Positions 42,437 to 50,795 of a stretch of 64,000 nt of DNA are shown one piece after another. Below the pieces are notes generated by a model. The model was not told where the DNA came from and did not search any database. It worked only from the letters and a program-made list of their open reading frames with translations. Origin of the DNA: Chitinophaga filiformis (GTDB taxonomy: Bacteria > Bacteroidota > Bacteroidia > Chitinophagales > Chitinophagaceae); assembly GCF_900102545.1 (NCBI RefSeq), contig NZ_FNBN01000001.1, forward strand, positions 854,477 to 918,476, read 5' to 3'. Numbering within the stretch: the first letter of the stretch is position 1; every line of letters begins with the position of its first letter. The position numbers and the translations under genes are program-made.

Positions 42437-43161
42437 TTAAGATCGAACATCTCTGCAAGTCTTTCGGCAAGTTTGCTGCATTGAAAGATATCAATGTCCA
42501 TATGCGGCAGGGACAGGCTATCTCATTGCTCGGTCCAAACGGATCAGGCAAAACAACCCTGATAAAATCTATCCTCGGCCTTGTGATCCCTGAGAAAGGT
42601 AATATCACTATTGATGGTCAGTCAGTAAAACGTGACTGGTCTTACCGCTCGCTGATCGGATATATGCCACAAATCGGACACTATCCTGACAATATGACCA
42701 TAGACCAGGTATTTGCCCTGATAAAAGAAATGAGAAAAGAGACACAGGACTATGACGAGGAACTGATCCGTGGATTTCAGTTAAATAAGCTCGGTAACAA
42801 AACGATGCGTAGCCTGTCGGGAGGAACAAGACAGAAGGTAAGTGCATCACTAGCATTCCTGTTTTCTCCCAGTGTGTACATTCTCGACGAACCCACTGCT
42901 GGTCTCGATCCTGTTTCAAGCGAACTGCTAAAGGAGAAGATCCTGAAAGAACGGGAAGCAGGTAAGCTCATATTAATCACTTCTCATGTGCTGAGTGATC
43001 TCGAAGGAATAGCAAGTCACATTATTTATCTGCAGGATGGTGAGCTTCTTTTTTACAGATCTGTTGAAGAGCTACAGGCAGCTACAGGAGAAGAAAAATT
43101 AAACAGAGTAATTGCGCACATCATGAAGAATGAGTCACGCATTGCTAAAACCATACAATAA
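42433..43161 (+). CDS. nosF: NosF ABC transporter ATPase
   Basis: 242 residues from the ATG at 42433 (ATGA overlap with nosD); a GTG three codons upstream is possible. Walker A is LLGPNGSGKTTLIKS near residue 36, the signature LSGGTRQKVSASLA near 127, and Walker B YILDEPTAGLDP near 150 with the switch His in LITSH. It drives NosDFY in NosZ maturation. The stop codon overlaps the nosY start by 1 bp. Confidence 0.95.
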   Translation: MIKIEHLCKSFGKFAALKDINVHMRQGQAISLLGPNGSGKTTLIKSILGLVIPEKGNITIDGQSVKRDWSYRSLIGYMPQIGHYPDNMTIDQVFALIKEMRKETQDYDEELIRGFQLNKLGNKTMRSLSGGTRQKVSASLAFLFSPSVYILDEPTAGLDPVSSELLKEKILKEREAGKLILITSHVLSDLEGIASHIIYLQDGELLFYRSVEELQAATGEEKLNRVIAHIMKNESRIAKTIQ

Positions 43162-43928
43162 TGAAGACAATTATTAAATATGTTTTGCTTGATCTGATGC
43201 GGAACAAGGTCATACTATTTTATACCATTATCTTAGCTATACTCGCAGTGAGCGTCTTAGGCATTGACGATAACCCAACAAAGGGTTTATTGAGCTTACT
43301 GAATATTACCCTGCTGTTCGTACCGCTTATTACAATTCTGTTCTCCACTATTTATTTTTTTAATGCGATAGAATTTACAGAACTGCTGCTATCTCAACCT
43401 ATCAAACGGAACAAGGTGATCCTCGCAGAGTATTCAGCGCTCACAGTTTCTCTCTCTGCTGCTTATGCTGTAGGAATTGGCATGCCACTGTTACTGCTTG
43501 TATCTGGTATTGCATCATTTATTCTGACGCTGATAGGCATACTACTTACTTTTGTATTCTCCTCACTTGCATTACTGATCTTTGTAAAATGCAGGGATAA
43601 AACGAAAGGGATAGGTATCGCCATTGCCACTGCATTATTTTTCACACTGTTATTCGACGGCTTTCTGCTTGCATTTATATACTCTTTCAGTGATTACCCG
43701 ATAGACCAGGCAGTAGTAGGCATTATTGCTTTTAATCCTATTGATCTCGCCAGAGTATTGATGCTACTTCACCTGGATGTAGCTGTACTGATGGGATATT
43801 CCGGTGCACTCTTTAAAAAGTTTCTGGGCTCAGCTACAGGGAGTATTTTTTCTATTGCCTGTATTCTACTGTGGATTATAGTTCCATTGTTACTTTCAGT
43901 CAGGATATTTAACAGGAAGGATCTTTAA
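43161..43928 (+). CDS. nosY: NosY ABC transporter permease
   Basis: 255 residues with six hydrophobic helices (about 15-33, 47-66, 90-111, 113-136, 147-170, 232-250). ABC-2 permease of the NosY kind: FLLSQPIKRNKVILAEY is close to the usual coupling motif (seen here as ELLLSQPIKRNKVILAEY). It forms the membrane part of NosDFY. Its 3' end overlaps the convergent membrane-protein gene by 33 bp. Confidence 0.93.
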   Translation: MKTIIKYVLLDLMRNKVILFYTIILAILAVSVLGIDDNPTKGLLSLLNITLLFVPLITILFSTIYFFNAIEFTELLLSQPIKRNKVILAEYSALTVSLSAAYAVGIGMPLLLLVSGIASFILTLIGILLTFVFSSLALLIFVKCRDKTKGIGIAIATALFFTLLFDGFLLAFIYSFSDYPIDQAVVGIIAFNPIDLARVLMLLHLDVAVLMGYSGALFKKFLGSATGSIFSIACILLWIIVPLLLSVRIFNRKDL

Positions 43929-45269
43929 GCGACCCTCTGTGTCAATGACCGGAACGCGCCGGTATATGTTATGCCTGTTTTGAATGGCCATCAGCAAGGC
44001 TCCGAAGAACAGGCAAACTGTAGCAGTCAGTAAGAGCCAGTCCAGTACCGGACTGCTTATCATAAAGACATAGCCAAGTCCCTGGGAAAAGAGTGCTAAT
44101 TCGTTCAGAACAATACCTCCTACAAATGTCCATAATGCTATTGCACTCACCCTGTTGTATCTGAACAGTCTGTTCTCAATACAATAAGCAAGTATGAACA
44201 GTGAAACGAATCCCAGCAACACCAGATGCAGAAAGCCTATTATGATTGGTCGGTTTGAAAAGGCAAGTACACCAAGTGAAGGCATGATGGTCAACGCCTG
44301 AAATATCATTTTACATGTGAAAGCGATCATCGCAAGACCAGCAACTTTTTTGGTAAGCGGCTTCGCCTGCTGAATGCCGGGCAACAAATCCCGGAACATG
44401 AGCAGGAAACAGGCCAGGGCAATCGACAGTAAAATACTTCCCAGGACAGCGATGATATGAAATAAGCTGCTGATGTCATGCCAGAGGTAGCATAGAAACA
44501 TGGAGGGTAATACAGACGCTGTTAAAGACCATGTAAAACACTTTGTATATCTGTTATCTATCTTCAGATAGTATAATAGCAGAGCGAAGACAGACAAAGA
44601 GAAGAAACCATTATATTGTAGGTGTAGATAACTATATATAGCATCCCGGTATAAATATGTCTGCTGCGATTTTGTTGCCATCAGGAATGCCAGCGTAAAA
44701 GCACCTGCTGAAGAAAGACACATATAAACGACCGCTCCAATAGAAAGTACTTTTACTGAACTATTCACGGCAGACTTCCTGATGTCTTTAATAAAAATAA
44801 CAGCGAATGCGTAAGAGGAAAAAATAAACAGGTTTGAAAATAAAATACTATACAACCCATATCCCTGAAACGGAAAGGTAAACAACATGCCATAAGAGGT
44901 AATAAGAATAGCCGCCAGCATCCATTTATATACCGTTTTCCCTGCGTGTTCAGATGGTAAAATGGTATAGGCCATCAGTGATAACAGCGCAAGTGTAATC
45001 CAACCTCCAAAAGCAAAATGTGAATGGGCATGCAGCAGGTGCCTGAAATCAAAGAAAGGGACGCTGAAAAGGATCTTGCTCCGCAGTATCAATCCCAGTA
45101 AGGCCACTACCGCCAGATTTGCTAAGGCTATTTGTATCCAGCATGCAAGGCTGGTATTCGCTACCCGCTGGTTAAGACCGGCTGCTATCTTCCACCACAA
45201 ACCCGGTTTAAGGTCCGCAGATAACGGCCCCAGCTTCTCATCTCTCGTTCCTGACTTCCTTGATTCCAT
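43896..45269 (-). CDS. Polytopic membrane protein, heme-copper oxidase subunit I-like
   Basis: 457 residues with about 12 hydrophobic helices. The open frame begins with a TTG at 45308, but that codon lies inside a -7 element, so the ATG at 45269 (MESRKSGTRDEK) is preferred. Histidines sit in helices or at their ends in patterns reminiscent of oxidase subunit I: RHLLHAHSHFAFGGWITL, YSYLHLQYNGFFSL, YLWHDISSLFHII. The copper-site tyrosine and full ligand set of cytochrome oxidase are not evident. It converges on nosY. Proteins of this kind accompany denitrification genes in Bacteroidota; heme binding and function are inferred. Confidence 0.72.
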   Translation of the reverse strand: MESRKSGTRDEKLGPLSADLKPGLWWKIAAGLNQRVANTSLACWIQIALANLAVVALLGLILRSKILFSVPFFDFRHLLHAHSHFAFGGWITLALLSLMAYTILPSEHAGKTVYKWMLAAILITSYGMLFTFPFQGYGLYSILFSNLFIFSSYAFAVIFIKDIRKSAVNSSVKVLSIGAVVYMCLSSAGAFTLAFLMATKSQQTYLYRDAIYSYLHLQYNGFFSLSVFALLLYYLKIDNRYTKCFTWSLTASVLPSMFLCYLWHDISSLFHIIAVLGSILLSIALACFLLMFRDLLPGIQQAKPLTKKVAGLAMIAFTCKMIFQALTIMPSLGVLAFSNRPIIIGFLHLVLLGFVSLFILAYCIENRLFRYNRVSAIALWTFVGGIVLNELALFSQGLGYVFMISSPVLDWLLLTATVCLFFGALLMAIQNRHNIYRRVPVIDTEGRLKILPVKYPD

Positions 45270-45305
45270 AGCGATATCAAAATTAGCAAAGTTGTCAATA
45301 AAAGA

Positions 45306-45313
45306 CAAATTTA
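45306..45313 (-). promoter_or_regulatory. -7 element of the oxidase-like membrane protein gene
   Basis: TAAATTTG on the minus strand (45313-45306), 36 nt before the preferred ATG at 45269. It overlaps the alternative TTG start, which argues against that start. No -33 match. Confidence 0.5.
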
Positions 45314-45443
45314 TCCTTTTTTATACTCCTTCCGATTTTCTATAAAGTTCTGATGGTAGGTCTGTGTCGTCTAGGCGAAATTTGAAGTTAAGCACAAGCT
45401 TCCTTATTTTGCGGTCAAACTTTAAACAACCCACTCCATTCCT

Positions 45444-46346
45444 ATGACATCTCTTAAAATGATCGAAAAGGTCTTTAACACAACGCTTCCCAAATCCTTT
45501 ACTGAATCCTGGGAAGGTTTGTTGGAAGATAAACTATGCAAATTAAAAGTATATAATTTCGGAGAATTCTACCTCCTGAATGAGGCTGCCATTACAGCAT
45601 TGAATACAAAAAAGGAACCAGGCGTTACGCTTAGCAGCGCACTGAAAGATGCACGCAAGTTGATTGACAAGTGGCCTTTGCTACATGACTATGTTCCTAT
45701 AGCTATAGAACATCTGTATATTGATATCTATTGTTTCATTGCTTTTAAGAAAACTAAAGGGGTAATTGCGGATGAAAGCCTGTACTTCGTGTATTCCCTC
45801 ACAACCGGCATCCCTGAAAATTTCCATTTCAAACAAATCGCTTCAAAATATACTGACATATTAGGAGACGGCCGCTACGCCGAGCTTGCAGCTATTGCTC
45901 ACGCAAAGGATAGCCAGTTGACTATCACGGCAACCGATCATATTTATAGTCACCTTTTTGAAAGGTATACTTTCTTTGATGGTTACCTGGACACCATTGC
46001 TAAACAGTTAAATAAGCTGTTCAGCACTTTTGATGATGTGAAATTTTTTGATGAAGGAGGTCATACTTTGTACTGTGAATCCGGGCGAGTAAAATCAGTC
46101 ATCTTTGACACAGGAGATAAGGTAATGCAACCTATTGAAAACACCAATATACAGGATCCTGAAAAGGTAATATACAACAATCTGAAACGTGTACTGGCTG
46201 GCAAATTGGGACCATACATGTTGTATATATTCCAATGGAGGTTTTTTTCGCGGGAAATCGCAGAAACCGGACTTGGCCTCTCCAAGAATAATAACATTGA
46301 TCCTTTGATTAGTCAATATGGAATGATGTTAAGATTTTTTGAATAA
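45444..46346 (+). CDS. Protein of unknown function
   Basis: 300 residues, soluble, with no signal peptide or membrane helix. The start MIEKVFNTTLPKSFTESWEGLLEDK and NFGEFYLLNEAAITALN vaguely resembles the SMI1/KNR4 fold used by some toxin-immunity proteins, but the match is weak. Later parts (FFDEGGHTLYCESGRVKSVIFDTGD, GPYMLYIFQWRFFSREIAETGLGL) suggest no known motif. It is flanked by a divergent membrane-protein gene and a strong bidirectional terminator, so it is transcribed alone. No toxin gene adjoins it. Confidence 0.65.
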   Translation: MTSLKMIEKVFNTTLPKSFTESWEGLLEDKLCKLKVYNFGEFYLLNEAAITALNTKKEPGVTLSSALKDARKLIDKWPLLHDYVPIAIEHLYIDIYCFIAFKKTKGVIADESLYFVYSLTTGIPENFHFKQIASKYTDILGDGRYAELAAIAHAKDSQLTITATDHIYSHLFERYTFFDGYLDTIAKQLNKLFSTFDDVKFFDEGGHTLYCESGRVKSVIFDTGDKVMQPIENTNIQDPEKVIYNNLKRVLAGKLGPYMLYIFQWRFFSREIAETGLGLSKNNNIDPLISQYGMMLRFFE

Positions 46347-46347
46347 A

Positions 46348-46384
46348 AAAGAAGTCTGTACGCTGACGGCGTACAGACTTCTTT
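46348..46384. terminator. Bidirectional terminator
   Basis: A 16-bp perfect stem: AAAGAAGTCTGTACGC (46348-46363) and its complement (46369-46384) around loop TGACG. It sits between the convergent unknown gene and the glycosidase gene. Confidence 0.93.
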
Positions 46385-46395
46385 ACCATCCGCTC

Positions 46396-48522
46396 TTAAT
46401 GCGCAACTACTAGCTTCTGTGTCACACTGTTTCCGTGCTGTTCAACCTTCAAAAAATACATCCCTGAACGCAGATCATCTATCGGTAAACTTGCCTTTCC
46501 TCCTTCAATATTGATCATCCGCTGTCCGGCAGCCACTCCATTCACATTGAGGATAGTCACCAGGCCATTTCCCTTCCATCCATTTCTGAATTTCAGGATA
46601 GCCGTATTAACAGCCGGTTGTGGGTATACCTGTAACAAACCGGACAACTTGCTTTCATCTACCGGCATTGGTGTAATATGCTCCGCTACACCGGGCATTC
46701 TCAGCGGACTATTTACAGTGATCGTATCACTGATGATAATATCTTCTATATAGGTTTTAAAATTACCGGTTTCCACCCCATGATCATAAGCGATCATGAT
46801 ACGGTCAACGGTCTTTCCATTCAGCCAGTTTCCAATATTGCAGAAGATACGGCGCCAGTTATTAGCTACTCCATGACCCGCGCCGGGATGCATGGAAATC
46901 CCGTTCTGGTCTGTAGCACCTATATCGCGCAGGGTGGTACCATCTGTCATTAGGAGATCTACTGTTACGTAACGGGAAAGGTTGTTGGTAGGATAGGTCC
47001 AGAAACTCAGTTTAGTAGCCGCGTTCACCGGGATGTTCACATCAAATGCCCGGAAGTAATAGTAACTACTGCCAGCTGAATTATCTGTGCCACTTACCCG
47101 GATGGATGAAGGGCCGGTATGACTGGTCTCTCCGCTCACAACTCCGCACAAAGGTGCACTCACATTTTGTGGAACGGAACTCGGATCGGCGCTGTTTGTC
47201 CAGCTTAACATAGCGTCATATCCGTTTTCCACACTGGTACGGAACCAGAGGGGGGCTACGGAATAAGGAATGGTTACATTGGTGGTCAGTGGCTGGGTTC
47301 CTTTCAGTACTTGCGTGGCCCTACCGGCAAGGCGCAGGTAAAAGTCAGAACCGATATAGGTACCATCTGCACTACTGGTCAGAAAGTACTGGTTATTGGG
47401 CACTGCAAAATAACTGTCGGCCATTTTCACAATGTTGGTGCCTTCATCATATTCATCAAACATAGCGATATAAGCCGTGCTCATTCCCAGGTTCTTGATG
47501 TTGTATAACTGGCGCCAGAAGAATTCACCCTTATTACGGGGAATTTCGTTCACAGGGCCTCCGTTCCAGTTGCTCCAGGCAAAACCGGAGAAGATGACAG
47601 GCTGATAGTCAATGCTGTGTGAATTACAATAAGCCAGATCAGGCACGAGCTGGTTATTCTTGAAATTATCCGCGCCGGCAAAATCCTTGAAGCGGCCTAC
47701 CGACCAGGGAGAGATCATATCGAATGCGTCATATACCGTACTATAACCAGCATAGGAGTCATCAGTACCGGTGCGCCAGTGGGTAGGTACCCCTCCGATT
47801 ACATAATAGCCTTTCCCTTTTAACCAGTTAATAATTGCCAGGCTGTTGCCGGGTGCATTCGGGCGACCGGTCAGGCCAAAGCCCCAGATACAGATCACCG
47901 GTTTACCCTCCTGGTGGGCGTAATAAGGCGAATTTTGCACCTGCAGGTCGTTCTCAATATGCAGCCAGTCGCTCTTAAAATAAGTAGTATCATCGGCGCT
48001 CATGTCGTACATGATGTAGAAAATGCGCTGGTATTTCTCAGCCGCACGACGAAGACGGGTCGTTACGCTGTCGCGGTTGGTCCGGAATACGCCATCCTTC
48101 GTCTCTCCGAGGAAACGTTGCAGAGCTGCACCGTCAATGCCATTATCCTGCATCCATTTAAAATGGCGGTCGATTACTTCCGGAAACCAGGAGGAGAATA
48201 ACTTCGAAGACTGTCCGTTGTTCAGGTTACCGAGATTAGTCTGAAACAATTGCCCTGCACCATATTCAGTGACGTCAGGGTATGCCTCAAAGGTAATGGC
48301 TCCGGGAGCAGGTGAGCCGTTGTTGGTTTGGTACTGTCCGGCGGACCAGTGCCGCCAGCGGGCCACTGGCGAACCATCACCAAACGCGTTAAACCAGGCC
48401 TGGTAACCACAGATCACCTTGCCTGTAACAGATTGGGCGGCAGGCGCCACCTGGGCCAACGAAAATAAAGGGCTGCAGCATAGAGCTGCCATCAATAGGA
48501 ATTGTAACAACATTTTCCGCAT
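46396..48522 (-). CDS. Secreted GH71/99-like glycosidase with T9SS sorting domain
   Basis: 708 residues. Signal peptide about 1-23 (ending SLAQ). The catalytic region (about 32-390) begins VTGKVICGYQAWFNAFGDGS and includes DRHFKWMQDNGIDGAALQRF, YYVIGGVPTHWRTG and MFDEYDEGTNI, as in the GH71/99-like group of Bacteroidota, TIM-barrel enzymes acting on alpha-linked glycans. A jelly-roll carbohydrate-binding-like domain (about 455-610) follows. The last 80 residues (LLQVYPQPAVNTAILKF to SGMYFLKVEQHGN, KLVVAH) form a type A sorting domain for type IX secretion. Substrate is not known. Confidence 0.87.
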   Translation of the reverse strand: MRKMLLQFLLMAALCCSPLFSLAQVAPAAQSVTGKVICGYQAWFNAFGDGSPVARWRHWSAGQYQTNNGSPAPGAITFEAYPDVTEYGAGQLFQTNLGNLNNGQSSKLFSSWFPEVIDRHFKWMQDNGIDGAALQRFLGETKDGVFRTNRDSVTTRLRRAAEKYQRIFYIMYDMSADDTTYFKSDWLHIENDLQVQNSPYYAHQEGKPVICIWGFGLTGRPNAPGNSLAIINWLKGKGYYVIGGVPTHWRTGTDDSYAGYSTVYDAFDMISPWSVGRFKDFAGADNFKNNQLVPDLAYCNSHSIDYQPVIFSGFAWSNWNGGPVNEIPRNKGEFFWRQLYNIKNLGMSTAYIAMFDEYDEGTNIVKMADSYFAVPNNQYFLTSSADGTYIGSDFYLRLAGRATQVLKGTQPLTTNVTIPYSVAPLWFRTSVENGYDAMLSWTNSADPSSVPQNVSAPLCGVVSGETSHTGPSSIRVSGTDNSAGSSYYYFRAFDVNIPVNAATKLSFWTYPTNNLSRYVTVDLLMTDGTTLRDIGATDQNGISMHPGAGHGVANNWRRIFCNIGNWLNGKTVDRIMIAYDHGVETGNFKTYIEDIIISDTITVNSPLRMPGVAEHITPMPVDESKLSGLLQVYPQPAVNTAILKFRNGWKGNGLVTILNVNGVAAGQRMINIEGGKASLPIDDLRSGMYFLKVEQHGNSVTQKLVVAH

Positions 48523-48713
48523 ATACGTGGAGTTTGGTTGACTACAATTTAATAGGGAGACTCTTAATAAATGGGTTAATAATCCGCTTAATCACGTATT
48601 AACTTTTATGATTGCCTGAAAATGTTGTACCGGCGTCATTACTCTCTTATTTTAAATACTTCTATTAAGACTACTCATCATATAAGTGGCTAGTTGCAAA
48701 AAATAATTCTAAA

Positions 48714-48730
48714 GCGAATGAATATTCGTT
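48714..48730. promoter_or_regulatory. Probable TetR operator
   Basis: CGAAT-N4-ATTCG (48715-48728) is a perfect inverted repeat directly touching the tetR -7 element. The reverse complement of the AACGAACATTCATT block at 49349-49362, before the VOC gene, matches 13 of 14 bases here. Confidence 0.6.
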
Positions 48731-48738
48731 TATATTTG
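48731..48738 (+). promoter_or_regulatory. -7 element of the TetR gene
   Basis: TATATTTG fits the consensus and lies only 4 nt before the ATG, so transcription should begin at or very near the start codon, giving a leaderless mRNA. The operator abuts it, so bound TetR would block the promoter. Confidence 0.6.
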
Positions 48739-48742
48739 CACC

Positions 48743-49327
48743 ATGAGAGTTAAAGATGAGAATAAGGAGTTGGCCATCCGGGAAAAGGCGATCGAAATGA
48801 TTGTAAAGGAAGGATTTGATGGTCTGAGCATGCAGAAACTGGCCAAAGAGGCTAATATTTCTGCTTCAACTATTTACATCTATTTCAAAAACCGCGAGGA
48901 CTTACTGAACCAGCTTTTCCTGAGCGTCCGGGAGAAATTTGAAAAGGATGCCCTGACCAATTTTTCCCCTGATATGCCGTTTGAGGAGGGGTTATGGCTT
49001 CAATGGAAGAACCGTTTCAAAAACATCTGTCTGAATCCACTGGAATACCAGTTTCATGAGCAATTCCGTAATTCTCCGCTTATTAACCACAAAGACATAA
49101 AACCGAGTGTTTTCAGAAAGGTGATGAATGACTTTTTTGACAATGCGGTTAAGAGAGGAGAGCTTGTAGATATACCTGCGGAGCAGTACTGGGCTATTGC
49201 CTATGGTCCGTTTTATACCCTGGTGAAGTTCCATCTTGAAAGCACTATGGCTGGTAAGCCCTTTACCCTAACAGAACAGAAATTGAAACAAGTGTTCGGC
49301 CTGGTAATAAAATCCTTACGTCCATAA
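48743..49327 (+). CDS. TetR/AcrR family transcriptional regulator
   Basis: 194 residues. The N-terminal helix-turn-helix is complete: IREKAIEMIVKEGFDGLSMQKLAKEANISASTIYIYFKNREDLLNQLF at about 12-58. The ligand-binding part (about 60-190) is unremarkable. Its operator-like palindrome adjoins its own promoter and a matching site lies before the downstream VOC gene, so it probably represses both itself and that gene. Confidence 0.93.
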   Translation: MRVKDENKELAIREKAIEMIVKEGFDGLSMQKLAKEANISASTIYIYFKNREDLLNQLFLSVREKFEKDALTNFSPDMPFEEGLWLQWKNRFKNICLNPLEYQFHEQFRNSPLINHKDIKPSVFRKVMNDFFDNAVKRGELVDIPAEQYWAIAYGPFYTLVKFHLESTMAGKPFTLTEQKLKQVFGLVIKSLRP

Positions 49328-49348
49328 AATTTTTTGCCCTCATTAAAG

Positions 49349-49362
49349 AACGAACATTCATT
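49349..49362. promoter_or_regulatory. Second TetR-operator-like site
   Basis: AACGAACATTCATT matches the reverse complement of the site before tetR at 13 of 14 bases. It lies 27 bp before the VOC gene start, where a TAACTTTA near-consensus -7 element follows. Confidence 0.5.
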
Positions 49363-49388
49363 TATTATTAACATTAACTTTAGAGAAA

Positions 49389-49757
49389 ATGACGATTAAC
49401 CACCTCAACTTACCTGTATCGAATGTAGCGGAAGCCACCACATTCTTTGAATCTCACTTTGATTTTAAATGCCTGGAGACAAAAGGAGACAATATGATTG
49501 CAGTATTGAGAAATCCGGCAGATTTCACCCTTGTGCTGATGTCTTCAAAAATGAACAGGAATGAGAATACAACCTATCCTGATGCATTTCACATTGGATT
49601 TATACTTGATAGTACTGAAAAAGTGAATGAAACTTTCTCGAAGTTAAAAGCCGGCGGGATACAACTTGAGCGGGAGCCTCAGAAAATAAGGGATAGCTTT
49701 GGTTTCTATTTTTATTTTGGCGAATTATTTATCGAGGTGGCACATTACCTGGATTAA
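49389..49757 (+). CDS. VOC (glyoxalase/bleomycin-resistance) family protein
   Basis: 122 residues, one vicinal-oxygen-chelate domain of two beta-alpha-beta-beta-beta modules: MTINHLNLPVSNVAEATTFFESHF at the start with the metal-site His5, HIGFILDSTEKVNETFSKLKAGG in the middle and DSFGFYFYFGELFIEVAHY with the final Glu. Such proteins sequester or transform small toxic molecules. Its position 61 bp after a TetR gene, with a copy of the TetR site between, suggests it is induced by the TetR ligand. Confidence 0.87.
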   Translation: MTINHLNLPVSNVAEATTFFESHFDFKCLETKGDNMIAVLRNPADFTLVLMSSKMNRNENTTYPDAFHIGFILDSTEKVNETFSKLKAGGIQLEREPQKIRDSFGFYFYFGELFIEVAHYLD

Positions 49758-49871
49758 TATGCGTCTGTAAGCTGTTATATCTTTCCAAAGAGCCGCCTGA
49801 AAAAGGCGCTTAAGATAAGCACCTGTTCAGGCTGCCCACCTGCCATGCGGGCCAAAAATGGCCCACGATAC

Positions 49872-49926
49872 TACGCTTTAAGCATGCCTTTACTATGCCT
49901 TTACCATGCCTTTGCTATGCCTTTAG
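49872..49926. repeat. Tandem array of 11-bp units
   Basis: Four clear units of YATGCCTTTRS (starts 49883, 49894, 49905 and 49916) and a degenerate one before them (49872). The register is exactly 11 bp throughout. Confidence 0.85.
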
Positions 49927-50009
49927 GGTGGAGTTGAAACCAATGTTCAATCTTTATCCATGCACCAATAGCGTACGACTATACTCCGACTATAGTGCGG
50001 TTCTATACT

Positions 50010-50097
50010 TATAGGTTCTTTAGTCCTGCATTACGCCTACCGTTCTATAGCCATCGCTATAGAACAGTGCCTGTAATGCTATAGTACAGAGCCTATA
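50010..50097. repeat. Large palindrome with 42-nt arms
   Basis: The core GTTCTATAGC (50042-50051) and GCTATAGAAC (50056-50065) is perfect with a CATC loop. After 7-nt unpaired segments, GCATTAC and GTAATGC pair, then further interrupted pairing reaches TATAGG and CCTATA at the ends. The right half also contains a 22-bp tandem pair (50056-50077 and 50078-50099, 17 of 22 identical). Confidence 0.75.
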
Positions 50098-50255
50098 GGT
50101 TATAGATCACACACTATTTGTACCGAACTGGTACCGAATACATACCCGGTTAATTATCTGGCTTATAATATACCTGACTGAGACGCTGGCTTATTATGGC
50201 AGGCAGTAAACGGCCTTTATAAGGCGATTTAAGGCCATTACAGTAACATAGGCAC

Positions 50256-50441
50256 TTAGTATACATTACTCAATAACTGCGTTAAAATCGCCTCTAAAAT
50301 AGTATTATGGAGCAGGGGAACCTCAAAATATGCCCACTCCGGCTGCGAATCTTTGCCGCGAGAATCTATAAAAAGCACAAGGAAAGCCTGTCGTCCTGAC
50401 ACCTCTATACATACAGTAGGTTCCCTCTGTATAATGGGCAT
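50256..50441 (-). CDS. Small protein of unknown function
   Basis: 61 residues, MPIIQREPTVCIEVSGRQAF to the end LTQLLSNVY. Soluble, no motif recognised. It starts 31 bp after the stop of the next small gene on the same strand, with a perfect 20-bp palindrome between them, so the two may be one transcript. Coding status is uncertain because of its size. Confidence 0.4.
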   Translation of the reverse strand: MPIIQREPTVCIEVSGRQAFLVLFIDSRGKDSQPEWAYFEVPLLHNTILEAILTQLLSNVY

Positions 50442-50453
50442 AAGAACGGATAA

Positions 50454-50473
50454 ACCGTTTTAGCTAAAACGGT
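50454..50473. promoter_or_regulatory. Perfect 20-bp palindrome
   Basis: ACCGTTTTAGCTAAAACGGT reads identically on both strands and overlaps the stop codon of the 88-residue gene. The left half with flank (AAACCGTTTTAGC) occurs again at 50893-50905, so the small gene is bracketed by two copies. It may be an operator, a terminator-like hairpin or an insertion scar. Confidence 0.55.
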
Positions 50474-50739
50474 CAATTATTAATATTCCGGTAGCGTGCC
50501 AGGTTTAATTTTCCCGTGTACTTCTCCTTATGATCAATCGTCTGGTACATTACATTACTATTCGGTAATGACTCAATAAACCGGATAATTTCCTCAATAG
50601 TGAATGGAGATTCCAAATGCACTTCCACTGCGGAAGATCCTTCTTTAACGGGTGATATCTCATAATCACCTCCCAGAATGCGCTGTAACTTCAAGACATC
50701 CTGTTTGCTGTTGGCTCTAAAGCGATATGTATTTTTCAT
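50473..50739 (-). CDS. Small protein of unknown function
   Basis: 88 residues from the ATG at 50739 (MKNTYRFRANSKQDVLKLQR). A TTG start 17 codons upstream is rejected because it overlaps a TATATTTG promoter element (50795-50788). The sequence ILGGDYEISPVKEGSSAVEVHLESPFTIEEIIRFIESLP predicts a compact alpha/beta fold resembling a ferredoxin-like domain. No family is recognised. Good codon composition and a dedicated promoter support a real gene. Confidence 0.6.
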   Translation of the reverse strand: MKNTYRFRANSKQDVLKLQRILGGDYEISPVKEGSSAVEVHLESPFTIEEIIRFIESLPNSNVMYQTIDHKEKYTGKLNLARYRNINN

Positions 50740-50787
50740 TGTCCCATCATTGTCCCAGGTATAAGAATATCTGTTTGCAATCGTTAC

Positions 50788-50795
50788 CAAATATA
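50788..50795 (-). promoter_or_regulatory. -7 element of the 88-residue protein gene
   Basis: TATATTTG on the minus strand, about 49 nt before the ATG at 50739. It overlaps the alternative TTG start and so decides for the ATG. No -33 match. Confidence 0.5.

Larger units (their letters stand above)
49758..50255. other. Gene-free region built of decayed 11-bp repeats and palindromes
   Basis: 498 bp with no credible frame. It contains the 11-bp array 49872-49926, CGACTATA twice 11 bp apart (49976 and 49987), a large palindrome (50010-50097), a 22-bp tandem pair (50056-50099) and GTACCGAA twice 11 bp apart (50120 and 50131). The whole stretch from about 49870 to 50140 therefore keeps an 11-bp rhythm. 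Confidence 0.7.

Noticed and set aside
49872..50140. A CRISPR array
   Set aside because: Units are 11 or 22 bp with no spacers between them and no cas gene is near.
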